A program made the position numbers and the translations under genes. Below, piece after piece: positions 53,285 to 64,000 of a DNA stretch of 64,000 nucleotides; position 1 is the stretch's first letter; every line of letters starts with the position of its first letter. The notes beneath the pieces are model-generated. The model was not told where the DNA came from. It was given only the letters and a program-made list of their open reading frames with translations, and searched no databases. The DNA comes from Collybia mongolica (lineage: Eukaryota > Basidiomycota > Agaricomycetes > Agaricales > Clitocybaceae). The stretch is taken from contig JAAXNY010000011.1 in NCBI GenBank assembly GCA_013420905.1, positions 744,001-808,000 on the forward strand, in the 5' to 3' direction.

Positions 53285-54230
53285 CTTCTTGATCTTTTAC
53301 CACCACCATTCAACCATGGGAATTCATCCCTCCTGCACTAGGTCGTCCCTAAACTACCTAACACCTCATCCCTAATCGACATCACCTTTCATCAGACCAC
53401 TCTTTTGGCCTGGGCCACCATCCTTTTATACCATATCCAAATTTTTAACTTATCAGAGCTGATCCTGACTATCTGCAGGGTCATCTCATCTTGCCTGTAC
53501 TGGGGGCTTCACTAATCTGTTCACATCCACCTCATCAACTACCAGGCCACATGAGGACACCACAACTCTAGTACTCTGCTTCGTGCAGATCCTTAGGGAG
53601 TGTCACCGCCAACATTCTTGATGATTTATTCATACTCGCTTAACCACTACACCCAAACACAAAAGGAGGAAGGGGTCTGGCCCCCAATCAGCTACTGTCC
53701 CTGCACAGAGCACACCTCTTGGGGAGAATGCCAGTTTATTGACCAATGGTGGGATTTGGCGGCCTCAGTTTGGAGGGGAGTCATCGCTTTGGGAGAGTGG
53801 TGTGGAACAGGGGGGAAAGTAATAGGGGGATTCAGGAGAGGGGGAGCAGGTTTGAGGTACGGGTTGTTCATTTAGTTTGGACATTTATCTTTGACACTGG
53901 GGGGGAGTAATGGGTTTCCAGGGTGCCCTGAAAATACCAGGGGGGGAGTGGAACGGGGTACCAACATGAAGGGAGGGGACCATACCCCGACAAGCAAAGG
54001 CAAACCTTTAAGGCATTGGGAGGTTCAGACATGGTACAGTACAATACCGTTGGACTGCAGGTATCCTCAGTCTAGACCCGTAATACAACCTGGAGAGCAA
54101 CTTAGTGTACAGCTCCACCCTGATGGCTCATTACAGATTACTTAGTGGTAATAGGTTTTTATGCCCGCATGTAGCTGGGTCAAACCCACATGCGCTTAAT
54201 ATTATTATATGAACCAAAAAACAAAAAAAA
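53285..54230 (+). mobile_element. R repeat copy R7
   Basis: Plus-oriented, about 945 bp, starting near CTTCTTGATCTTTTACCACC and ending in an interrupted A-rich tail (AAAAAACAAAAAAAACAAAG). Same body as the other copies. The target duplication is not clear. Confidence 0.82.
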
Positions 54231-54526
54231 CAAAGAAGCCTGTTTTTCCAAAATGTATATAATTTGAGAAGAGAAAGGGGATCTAAACGCAAACCCCGAG
54301 GGCAAGCTCCTTGCGTCGCGAATATACCTATTCCACAAGCCTCTCGAGAGCGGAGTGATTCCGAGGGCAAACTCGTTGCGAAACGTCGCAAGGTTGAGCA
54401 GAAATATGTGAGATGTGCATACATGTCCACTGACAAACGCTGATTCTCTGTTACAGGGACCTGTCAGCAAAAATATTATCTGCTGTACGCTATACTGATT
54501 GTTACTATTACCAGGTTTTTGTTTTA
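54231..54526. other. Upstream region of the small coiled-coil ORF
   Basis: Contains a GC-richer 54280-54400 stretch with two copies of CCGAGGGCAA(G/A)CTC..TTGCG about 70 bp apart, unlike the AT-rich surroundings. No gene. Confidence 0.4.
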
Positions 54527-54955
54527 ATGGACTTGGATGACCCCAATTTCCCTCGACAGAGCCCCTTTGTATCGCTCCATGATATGATGTCCACATGCAA
54601 CAAACTTGTCAAAGTTGACATGACTTTGAAGCAGCACCTTCATCAAATCGATACGAACACGCAAACTGTCCCAGAGGAATTGGCCTCAATCAAGGTTCAG
54701 GCAAATCACAAACGCGAGGCGCTCAAAAGTTCTATCTCTCAGGTCATAGAAGCTACAAAGCATCTTGTGGAGGCACAGAAAGTGGCTGAAGAGTTGACGT
54801 CTGTGGCTCAACAATTCAGAGTCTTCTGCTCTCTGCCAGCTTCAAGTTCAGGTTCACAGTCACGTATGGTTTTGCCTCCATCCCCACTCCCTAATTCCGT
54901 ACTTGATGGAGAGTCTGATGGGGATTATGATGACTATGTTTCAAACGACGATTAA
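54527..54955 (+). CDS. Small acidic coiled-coil hypothetical protein, 142 aa
   Basis: Single-exon ORF beginning MDLDDPNFPRQSPFVSLHDM. Residues 20-105 are helical with heptad-like hydrophobic spacing (VDMTLKQHLHQIDTNTQ, VIEATKHLVEAQKVAEELTS). The tail is Ser/Pro-rich then strongly acidic (DGESDGDYDDYVSNDD). No signal peptide or known domain. It sits tail to tail with the decayed minus-strand Cys/His-rich gene and may belong to the same repetitive unit. Composition and length make it a credible gene, but function is unknown. Confidence 0.5.
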   Translation: MDLDDPNFPRQSPFVSLHDMMSTCNKLVKVDMTLKQHLHQIDTNTQTVPEELASIKVQANHKREALKSSISQVIEATKHLVEAQKVAEELTSVAQQFRVFCSLPASSSGSQSRMVLPPSPLPNSVLDGESDGDYDDYVSNDD

Positions 54956-54993
54956 TTGTGGACACTATGCTACACTGTATACTATGGTATCAA

Positions 54994-56749
54994 TTAATTT
55001 TGCTGTTGTTCAAATTCATCTGCCAAAGCTTTTCTCACCCGTTTGGCTGCATCTGCCTTGCAACAATCATCACTTAAACAGACAGTACCAAACTCCTCTG
55101 CATCATGTCCAAGAAGCTCACGAATTTGAAGAATGTCAGCCCTGTAAAATATCCCAGTAACAGCACCATTAGTTTTGAGATCAAGGTACTCGTCCCTGGA
55201 ACAGTTGGTATGTGAGATATCCACACAGGTCAATAAATCATATCCATGTTCATTGTGGAGGTGGGTAAACATGTCGGCTGTCTTGAACCATCTGAAGAAT
55301 GGATAAGATTGGGGTACTGTAAATGTTGATATTATACATACGCTGCATCGGGGTCATGCTCATCTTCACATTGCAAAAACCCACAGTGAAGATATATATC
55401 CATATCAAATTTGTTGTTTTTCTTGCCATGGGAGACAATGTGTTTTAGCATGGAAGGTCATCCAGCAATGGTCCTGAATGTGCAATTGGTAAAATAAGCA
55501 AAAATCAGAGTGGAGACTTACAACATGCGATCAGCCCAGGTAAGACTGGAATCAAAAATGCAAATTGGGCAAAATGTATGTGTGATTTCATATCCAGCTG
55601 GTGTAATCAACTTGTGTGAGAGGGCTGAAAATCCACTGAATTGGCAGTATCAGAATTCAGTTAACATGTGAAAAAGGTACAACATACAGGGGAGGCAGAC
55701 CCTCATCTTTGCGAGCATCTATTGCTATGCATATTTTTGAAAAAGCAGTGAGAAAACATTGTTTAAAGTGGGTGTGAGTGAGGGGACCGCTTGCAATGAA
55801 TAGCCCACAAAACCGGCAGCGTATATGAGTGTCCTTGAGGCGAGATGTTTCACAACACCACAGATGCCCTGAGAGATTGAAACCAAGTTTTTTTGGGAGT
55901 TCGGGGATGCGAGGAGTGGAGTCGTCCAGAATACCAGCAGCAATAGCCTTTTCTTCCCTTGCCAGATGATCAGATTCACAATACATACAGAGCCCATCCT
56001 TCCAAGATGTGTGTGATTTGAGAAGAGAAAGGAAATACTGGATGACTTGATGGCGTGCTTGACTGGCATTGTTTTCAAGTGCCAATGAGGCAAGTGGGTG
56101 AGAGGAGCACATAGTATCCACATGGCATTGAATACGCAGGGCGATTTCATCAGATAACCGTGTAGCACCCACATCAGCAGTGGTAGTATCAGCAGCATGG
56201 CGTGTATCTTGATCAAGAGTTGCTGTAGGAGTAGGAATAAAGAGGGCCTCATAGTTCATAGTTGGCCGTATAGTGGCATCACCTGCATTCTATGAAATAT
56301 TGTATGAGGTGAGTATACAGAAATAGAAACAGGATGTACCAACTCACCCGATGAACAACATCATTAAATCTAGTAACTACATCAGAAAAAGCCTCATAAG
56401 CTTTGCTAAGAACGGGATTATTGCCAGGACTGATAGTCTAAAAACATGGTGAGAGAAGTTATGTGGTAAAAAAAAATAAACATGCCTTTAAGGCCTCTTC
56501 ATAAAACATACCAAGTTTCTCTTTGACAGCAAGCTCAGCTTTGGCAAAGGCTTCCAAAAGGCTTTGTAGTGTTATATCTGCTGCAACCTGTGTACATATT
56601 GTATCAGGAAGAGCCAAAGAGCTTGGTTGTTGTCTCCATGCCACTGAGGAGTGATGATCAATTACTGCCAGATCTTGCATCATGTTTTCATGCCCAACAG
56701 AAGTGAGATTTATATTCTGGTCAGGAGTTTGATAAACTGTATCAGCCAT
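54994..56749 (-). pseudogene. Cys/His-rich hypothetical protein gene, partly decayed
   Basis: Minus strand. Exons 56486-56749 (start MADTVYQTPDQ), 56348-56437 and about 55664-56289 join in frame. The first intron has a GC-AG boundary (AAAG/GCATGT). The third exon has Cys pairs (LCMYCESDH, IRCRFCGLFIASGPLTHTHF) resembling a zinc-binding cluster. Further downstream frames read THTFCPICIF, YLHCGFLQCEDEHD and MFTHLHNEHGYDL and end in EQQQN at 54994. Those later exons do not join cleanly, and a TGA interrupts one, so the gene is probably decayed or misread there. Similar Cys/His arrays occur in repetitive, transposon-associated basidiomycete proteins; no specific family assigned. Confidence 0.45.
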
Positions 56750-58300
56750 GATTGAATTTTTGTGGTGGCCAAGAATGTATTTCAAATGAGCCTGATATAT
56801 GGTTAAGCAAGGTTATGTGATATATTATATATATGACTTACATCTGGAATTTCAGATTGGACCCAGCAAATGAATGAGTAATGGTAGGACTTTGATACAA
56901 AATCTAGGTTGAGCCAGGTTAGAGTATAGAATAATTCTTTGTATAGAGCTTACTGGTCCACCCAAGTACTTCAGCAACTTTTTGAAACTGAGCAGATAGT
57001 GCACTGGTTGAAAGCACTTTATAGGCCTGGGGCAATTGTGCTGATGAACCCCTTGGTTGAGGTTTATTTTGATATGATGTCTTGAGGCTGTTTTTGGCTG
57101 CCCAGGTGATTGAGGTCCATTGGTATTCTTCTTATACTGTGAGGGCATGAGGGAAAGATGATGGCAACTCAGCTATGCCTGATATCCACTTTCCAACTGG
57201 ATCCTTCCAAACATCAAGATAGATACCTATGACAAGAAATGGCAAAAGGCCATCCATATATGCTTCAGTTCCTGGAAGGGTATGCAAGGATTGCTGAGTA
57301 CTATCAAAGGTATGAGACTGGGTTCAGGGTTTTTATTGGTGTACTCACAACTGGCTGGCATCATGTTTCATGCCTTTTTGAAATTCAAATCACATAAATG
57401 CTGTCCAATCAAGGCCCCACTGAGAGACACCACATAAGACTATTTTAATATCCTTGGAAATCATTAGCATGATTCAATACTAGTTGAAAAAATATAAATA
57501 CCCCCCAACACATGCATTGAGCCAGGCCCTGTCCTTCAGCAGGCTCAGCAAAACAGCCAATTCTTGAGCCAAACTTGCAAAAGAATGCTGCAATGTAGGA
57601 AAGTTGGACACACTATACAAATATGTATCACAGTATAAAGAGTATAAGCAAGTTACATTTATCTGGTAAGATGGTTTAATATTGAAGGCTGGATCAAGAA
57701 TAGCAGCCAAAAAGGCAACATGGTCACCTTCATGAAGGAAAAACTTGGCATGAACTTCAGTATGAAAGGTTTTATCTTCCTTGACCCATTGCTCAATAGC
57801 CTACATGGGAGTTAGTTGAGAATAGGTGATAAAGGTTGTACATATATTGAAGAGTTGGCAGCAGTAATCATCAGATGGAGTCTCAACCTGGCAATGATGA
57901 AGCTTGAGGAGCATCAGTACATGCATGAACATATAACAAAGGATGACTTGCCATGCCAAAGATTGTGAATAAGTTCTTTTTAATACTAACATAAGACTGG
58001 CCTTGTTTTCCCATATTTGAGCAACCCCACTTTGCAATATTGAAAATAAAGGCTTTCATTGTAGTAAGGCAGTAGCTCCAGGTTTGAGGGAGTCAAGAGC
58101 TGCATTGTGGCTCCCCAGGATGACAGAAAAATACTCACTCCAAAGTGTCTTGATATGGTCCTGGTTTTTGCAGGTAGAAGCAGCAAGGAAAGGTAAGTGG
58201 ACAATATCAAGCTCATCCTCCTGGACCTCAATAGCTGCATGGGTACCAAGATTGTCCACAATCTCCTATGCAATGTGACAATGGTGATCTGGCCACTTTT
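56750..58300 (-). other. Decayed co-oriented exons of unknown gene
   Basis: Minus-strand open pieces look protein-like: 58056-58259 (NLGTHAAIEVQEDELDIVHL..) and 57660-57790 (HEGDHVAFLAAILDPAFNIK). They are interrupted and no junctions were resolved. They could be upstream exons of the 54994-56749 gene or a separate decayed element. Confidence 0.3.
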
Positions 58301-60618
58301 CTGTGAGTTCTAGGGGAACAGTGGCCCCAGACAACAATGCAAATAAAGCTATATATGAGCCCCAAGGTGCAGAAGTAGTATCTACAGGCATATAGTTAGG
58401 CAATATATTAAGGTTGCTTTAGTGAGGCATGCTGTTATAGGACAAAGGTGGCTTGAGGCAGAGTAGTACCAGACAGAGGCTGGGGCAAATACATTGGAGA
58501 CTGGTGCATTGAGATATATTGGGGACTTGCATGCAAGAGAAATGGCTTGAACAAACCTCAAGAGAGCTTGAGGGAAGCAAAATACAGCCCAGCACAGGCA
58601 GCAATAAATGCTTCTGGGCCCAATATGTCAAGGTATAATGAAGACTGGTGACTCAAGATGTGTGATGAGGTGCCCCCAGATAACTATGGAAGCTGATATC
58701 AGCCAAATATGGCTATATAATAGTATATCTACATATATCAGTCTAGAGTAAACTACTATCTACAGTGTAGATGCTCAAAACTGACCCCTTGGCACCCCAA
58801 AATTAGGGATACTAACTAATCACACAAAATACCTTATTTTTCTCTGAAAACCATCAGAATCAATGCAGATTGATGAGAGCTTTTGGGCCAATTTAGCAAA
58901 AATTTTGAATTCTAAGTTTTAAAAAAAAATCATGGTCAAAATGTGGATTTAGGACCCTTAGACCCTTGATGGATCCTTTGATGGACCCTTAATTACTCAA
59001 TATAGTAATGGTAGATAATAGTGACAAGGACAGAAGAGCAGAAGATTACGAACTGAAGCAGTTTCAAAGGGATCATTGGTGTAGCCATTCTCAAAGTGTC
59101 TCTCTTCCCTGAAGCTCTCTGAGCCTTTGCTTGCTGGGAGCATTGGTTTTTCCTAGGCATTTGGTAGATTTGACAGGCAGTGGGCTACTACTACTTTTTT
59201 TTTTGTCCCCAAAATGTGGATTTGGGTCACATGACAGGGGAAATTTTGGACATTGCATTTTTACACTCATTCTACCAGGTTTCCCTCCTAATCCAAGATA
59301 ATTTCACCCAAAAATCAAAATTGGGCTTCAGAGAGAGGGGTTGGGTTTATCTGTCTTACACTGTATCAAGGGGGTAAGGCAGTGTATATCAGGATGATAG
59401 ATATAGCAGTAAGATTATACCAAGTTATGCAATGATGATTATGATAGTTAGATATGGTTAAACAAGTATTTCTCTTATAACAATATATTGAGGTTGCTTT
59501 GGTGAGGTATACTGGTAAATTAGAATGGAGAGGCAGCTTGAAAAAGCAATGAGGGGAATGATCCTATATAAACAAGCCCAGGGCAAATGCATTGGAGGCT
59601 GATAAACTGAGATTTTTTGAGGGTTGGGGAGTTAAAACATTAATTATAAGGAGAAAGGTAGCAGAAAGAACCTTATAGAACAGAGGTGGCTTGAGGTAGG
59701 GTCACAGAGGACTGAGGCTGGGGCAAATGCATTGGCAACTGATACATTGAGATATTGGAGGCTTGTGTATTGAAATGCCAATCTTACAGGACAGAGATGG
59801 TGAAGTGGATAGAAAGACTTGAAAAAGGCAAAGTCTGTCCTCCCAAAGGCTGATGCAAATATTGAAATGTGATGAGACCTGGTAATGGCACAAATTAATT
59901 TTGATATTAATTTCTTTTTGACAGAGTAGAGGCAATTCATATACATCCATCAAAGCATGATATTGCATGACCTTTTATAAAAAATCAAGATGGCAATGCA
60001 ACCATTGCAATTACATGAAATCAGTTTGCACCAAAATTTTTGTAATTTGGAAAGGGAATTTTTGGTACAAGTAGAATTGTATAAAAGTGCCCACAGAAAG
60101 TAACACCTTGAAGTCTCTTCAAAACTCAGGCAATAGTTAATCAATGTGAATGTTATATTGAGTTGTATTGAAATTGCAGTATCCAGTGTTAACAAAGAAC
60201 TAACCTTACTTTGCTCATAGAAGATTTGTTATAAAAGGGGGGTATAAAAAGAAGCACAGAGCATGCTTCTATTTATTTTATACTATAATAGCAATCTTAT
60301 AATTGACAAAATAACCTTTTCTCTATTATAACTTATTTTGTATATAATACACAATCCATTCAGTCTCTATCCCACCCAAGTATCTGCTGCATACTACTGT
60401 AATCTTTCATCTTATTGTTGCAGGGTCATAAATTGCATGAAACTAATGTGCTAAGCCTCATATCACATCATGTCATATATAGATGAGTATGAATTGCCTC
60501 TAACCTTAGCAAGATTAGTTTTGGCAATCCACAACAACTAGTTTGGAGTCTGATTTCTTTCTTCTTCAGCTGTGCTTATTGATTGATTTATACTCATTTT
60601 AACTTAATGTTCTTGTAA
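58300..60618. repeat. Degenerate dispersed repeats, no gene
   Basis: AT-rich 2.3 kb. Three diverged copies of a unit with GGGGCAAATGCATTGG and ACTGATACATTGAGATATTGG occur near 58480-58530, 59580-59620 and 59718-59760, each preceded by a GTGGCTTGA-type segment. No ORF with recognisable content; the last 350 bp flank the tRNA gene. Confidence 0.5.
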
Positions 60619-60719
60619 GCCGTCGTGGCTCAATGGTCGAGCGTCGCTTTCCTACGCATGCTTATGTAAGCATTACGTAAGCCAGGCGAAGGTTGTGGGT
60701 TCGAGCCCCATCGTCGGTA
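60619..60719 (+). tRNA. tRNA-Arg (anticodon CCT) with a 29-nt intron
   Basis: Cloverleaf by eye: acceptor GCCGTCG / CGTCGGT (one T-T mismatch, one wobble), D arm GCTC..GAGC with A box TGGCTCAATGG, anticodon stem TCGCT/GGCGA, loop TT-CCT-A then A, variable AGGTT, T arm GTGGG-TTCGAGC-CCCAT (B box GGTTCGAGCCC), discriminator A. A 29-nt intron follows position 37 at the canonical site; the spliced tRNA is 72 nt. A T-run (60731-60737) just downstream fits a Pol III terminator. Confidence 0.85.
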
Positions 60720-60728
60720 AATGAATAT

Positions 60729-60738
60729 CGTTTTTTTG
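60729..60738 (+). terminator. RNA polymerase III terminator
   Basis: A run of seven T residues 12 nt after the tRNA end. Confidence 0.7.
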
Positions 60739-60804
60739 TGCAAATTACCATCAACACGGCACGGATTGAACCTTGCCTCGAACTAAGCTATTTGCAAACA
60801 TATC

Positions 60805-61687
60805 ATGGCGGGAAAAGCTATCAGCACGGGCACCATGGGCCTACGTTTTATGCAAAATGCCCAACGCGCCAAGCAATTGAAAGAGGTCGAGGCAGAGAAG
60901 GCGCACGTAAAAGACGAAGCTGAATGGGAGGTTGACCAGAAAGTCCGAGAGTCTTGGGGGATCTTGGGTTCAAATTCCTCATCGTAGGTCATATTATACC
61001 GATTGTTTGAAGAGTTAAACCAACGACTACAGACAAATCATCACGCACGAGACCTCCTACTTACCATTCCTATTTCCTTCGCTGGAGCATTCTACTGACT
61101 CCTCGTCATCTGTTCAACCCAAAGGAAGACGCGCATTCAACAAAGAGGGTGAGGAAATCAGAGAGGTATGCGTGTCTTATCGAAACATTCTCCCTTAAGA
61201 ACGCTGATATTCTACTCAGGTGCCGGACTCGATCGCTGCAGGAACGGAGGGTCAAAAGGTGTCTCAACCAGCCACGAAAAAATCAAGGGTTCATCCTCGC
61301 CCTGTAGCGATATCTGGGTCCTCTGGCACACTTTCCGGCTTCCCCGAAAAAGTGAAGAGTACAAAAACAGCAAAGGAGGCTATATACGATAACACCGGCG
61401 TTGGAACCGACTTGCGCGCCAAACCCGCGCCAAGTATACCGATATTCCTTAAACCAGCTGGCGTCGACGAACCATCCACCCACGAGTCATATATTACCAA
61501 GTCTAGAACCAAAAGTCGCAGATCTATGGAATCGCCACGAACACTAAACGATGACCCACCTACCGCGGATCCGGAAAGTGACATCATCCCTAGTACAAGG
61601 AGCAAAAGGGTGAAACGGGAGCACTCTACCGCCGACGAGATAGAGGGTGAAGGTACAAAGCGCAAAAAGAAAAACAGCGTTAGCTAG
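60805..61687 (+). CDS. MPP6: M-phase phosphoprotein 6-like (MPP6), exosome cofactor
   Basis: Three exons (60805-60983, 61033-61165 and 61220-61687) join in frame with GT-AG introns into 259 residues. The start MAGKAISTGTMGLRFMQNAQRAKQ matches the conserved N terminus of MPP6/MPHOSPH6 proteins, which bind the nuclear RNA exosome and help process 5.8S rRNA and degrade nuclear RNA. The pattern continues with DEAEWEVDQKVRESWG, then ETSYLPFL and GRRAFNKEGEEI. The C terminus is basic and disordered, ending in KRVKREH and KRKKKN, likely nuclear targeting. The family is small and variable, so the N-terminal block carries the assignment. Its ATG lies only 85 bp after the tRNA-Arg gene on the same strand. 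Confidence 0.75.
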
Positions 61688-63725
61688 TCTAGATCTGGTG
61701 CATTATCTGTGAGTCACACTGATCGACATCTGGCACATCCACCGCACTTACTCACTAATTTGCACAACTCAACAGCTTGGGCGGCACACCCTTTTAAATC
61801 CTAGCGATTATTCTCATCCGGACCGGTCAACCCCTTGCCTCTGATATAACCCGTAGATCTGGTGGTTAATAGGAATTGGGAACTAGCTCCAGTCACCGTT
61901 TGGGTGTATGACTGCTTCATCGGTTTCGTCAGTGATTCTCTCCGAGCTAAACCGCTTTGAGTGGCAGAATGGAACAGTAGTCGCCGTAACTCGGATCTGC
62001 TCGCAACATCCGTATTATGTTTTATCCACCTCTCGTCAACTTTAACCTGCAGGGGTGCATTGCTGATGGCCTCCTGAGTTCGCCTTCCCTTCCGTTATGA
62101 TCGAAACTTAAATGCGCTCCATTCTTGACGGCTCGACGATGGCAGGCGGCCGTGTTGTAAAGTATGAACTAAACCAGCCTGCCATGAAGTACTGTAAAAA
62201 TTGTCCCAGCCTCCACAGCAGATCAAGAGAACGAAACCTCTCAAAATTATTGGCCCTAGTAGGAGTGAGAAGGGGCCGTCAAGAGGGTCCAGGGCCTTTG
62301 GGGGAATTGGGTAATTGGGACATGGCAGCCAAGTCCACTTCTATTGTCCGCTTTGAGACTTAACGATAGGTATGCCCCACAGCTAAGACGGCGATCACAA
62401 ATAATCGACCTCGAAAGGCCGGACACGAACGAACCCGAGGCACATATGAGGGCATCGTGAAGCTTTTTCTAGCCAATCAGGCGCTATCTCGCAGGGGCGA
62501 GGCCCTTGTCCAAGCGTCCGGGTGGAACATAGCATCTACGAGGAACAAGCTGGAACAAAGCAAAGCAACGAGAACTCTGCAACTTCTTGAATCTAGGTGA
62601 TCTAGAAGTCTACCACCATCAGGCGTGCTAACGACCTCCTTGTGAGTCGCTGGTAAGGAAACCCAGACTAAAAGTAATGCCTAGAGATCTGATTCAGTGG
62701 GTCAGCCTAGTGCAGCATGATGTGATACACAAGTCCCGAGCTATGATAACCACCAGATCAGTTGGGATTGTCCCCAGAACTCGATCGATAAGTATGGTGT
62801 TATGTTTGGAAGCCGTTTATCGGTGTCAAATCTGATAACAAGGCCTCGACGTATCTTGATATGTGTGGAGCTGTTTTCAAAGCCGGTTTCAGACTACGAA
62901 AGGAAATCATGTTCACATCAGATGGCACTCGCCTGATATTGCTGGAATTATAATTAAGCAGAAGTGAGCGAGAGCGTGCCTGTGCTCTTTCTGTGGTTTG
63001 GCATGGTTCAAAAAAGTGTCCGGCTTGATGTCCACATGTGATCCCAGCTGCAAGGCCGTTCAAAGATCGTTGTAACTCGAAGGGAGCGTAGCACAGCCTG
63101 GTTGACATATCATTCAGAAGCCGTGCGAGAGGAAAGGGATATATCAAGTTTAATTATATCGTCGCAGAAAGGTTTGAAAGCTGATGTCTACAATGATATC
63201 CGGCACTTGCCAAAACATGACTTGCCTTAGACACGGCGAGCGCATGTCGTTGTCAAATGTCAGTGACAGCAATAAGCAGGAATGATCGTCGTGCCTATAC
63301 TCACTAAAGTAGGTTTATTAGGAATCCTTACAACGATGCAACAGCAGAGCTTCGGATGGGCGGTCGTCGTCGTTGGTCAAGCCTACATAGCTCAACCCCT
63401 TACTTATTTGGGGTTGTCGACGCGTCGTGAAACGGAGTCGATAGCAAATATGACCAAATAATGAATGTTCGAATTTGGGCCCCTGTGGAGTTCGAGGCAA
63501 CACACCCACGACATTCAGAAATCGGAATTGTTGACGTCGGCAGGTGCTAGGCACATACGAGGCGCTCATTAACTATTTATCTCACTCACGACATTTCCTG
63601 CAATCAATACCACCTCCTAACCAACGTCGTGTGCGACAAACACGACTCGAATCTGACAGAATTGTTTCCTGACCTATCCGATCTAACTCCTCAAGACTGG
63701 ATGGTTGTGAAGACCCACATTGTTG
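61688..63725. other. 2 kb without an identifiable gene
   Basis: Short ORFs on both strands (for example plus 62112-62363 and minus 62800-63147) show no motifs, and no chain of exons could be built. Base composition is host-like, with no repeats seen. Confidence 0.45.
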
Positions 63726-64000
63726 ATGGCAGCTCTATATATTCATAATGCTGTCCACCCTACAGAACCGTCAACCCCGTCGCGTAATCCAATCTCCCCT
63801 CACAACCGCAACATCTCGACGGTTTCTAGTACTACGCTCTGGACTAGCACATCCGAACACTCTCATCCAACGGAACCACTGCTTCACTCCGAGACATCGG
63901 AATCTGTTGCATACCTGGACTTGCTATCGCGCCAGCCTGTCTACCCGCACGGGCCGCAGCCACCGCACTCGAGGAACATATCCTTCGATGGAGACCCAAT
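63726..64000 (+). CDS. 5' end of an unidentified gene, cut by the window edge
   Basis: A frame open from ATG 63726 to the end of the window (91 codons), with a TGA a few codons upstream. The product is Ser/Thr/Pro/His-rich and low in hydrophobic residues (ISPHNRNISTVSSTT, LLSRQPVYPHGPQPPHSR), like the disordered N terminus of a regulatory protein. A second frame (ATG 63748) is also open to the edge but encodes an Arg-rich string, less protein-like unless it is a mitochondrial presequence. Identity unknown. Confidence 0.4.
   Translation, partial: MAALYIHNAVHPTEPSTPSRNPISPHNRNISTVSSTTLWTSTSEHSHPTEPLLHSETSESVAYLDLLSRQPVYPHGPQPPHSRNISFDGDP

Noticed and set aside
1..64000. CRISPR array, bacterial operon, prophage or biosynthetic gene cluster
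   Set aside because: Spliceosomal introns throughout and no regularly spaced short repeats; the repeats seen are eukaryotic transposons.

Overview
The window reads as genomic DNA of a filamentous basidiomycete, most likely an Agaricomycete; a Rhizoctonia/Ceratobasidium-like fungus is a guess, not a demonstration. Reasons: genes with many short (45-70 nt) GT-AG introns, a KDZ-transposase-associated CxC6-type cysteine-cluster gene, chromodomain-type Ty3/gypsy elements, hAT and Tc1 transposons, and a Neo1-type P4-ATPase with fungal exon structure. No bacterial or phage features were seen. The splice models are my own readings from canonical sites and frame continuity.

0-6.3 kb: the 3' end of an amino-acid permease gene (+), two related hypothetical genes (-) that share an exon beginning Glu-Tyr-Asp-Ala-Cys, and a broken SGNH-hydrolase-like gene (+) that runs into a repeat block. 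6.3-13.6 kb: a tRNA-headed repeat and a CxC6 cysteine-cluster gene split by a 5.1-kb gypsy element (copy 1) with a 5-bp target duplication. 15.9-26.1 kb: a decayed hAT transposase gene hit by a poly-A repeat ('R') in one intron and by a 6.3-kb gypsy element (copy 2). 26-30.5 kb: AT-rich, with another R copy.

30.5-43.5 kb is the gene-rich island. It holds a secreted TIM-barrel-like glycosidase family gene (+, 11 exons), two tandem minus-strand genes that fuse an N-terminal PX (phosphoinositide-binding) domain to a GH18 chitinase domain with an intact DxxDxDxE site and no signal peptide, and a Neo1-type phospholipid flippase (-). The PX-GH18 pair is the most unusual coding content here: a chitinase fold apparently directed to endomembranes, encoded close to a flippase of the endosome/Golgi system.

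44-54.2 kb is a transposon nest: five more R copies, an intact Tc1-like element (DD34E) inside one of them, and a decayed relative containing another R copy and a 170-bp insertion. 54.2-60.6 kb holds a small coiled-coil ORF (+), a Cys/His-rich decayed gene (-) with a GC-AG intron, and degenerate repeats. 60.6-64 kb returns to host sequence: an intron-containing tRNA-Arg(CCT), an MPP6-like exosome cofactor gene 85 bp downstream, and the start of an unidentified gene at the right edge.

The two gypsy copies differ mainly by CpG-to-TpG/CpA changes, which in copy 2 destroyed the reverse transcriptase active site and put a stop into Gag. Both copies share an in-frame TGA inside the nucleocapsid zinc knuckle, and both have a gag-pol overlap with a -1 slippery sequence.
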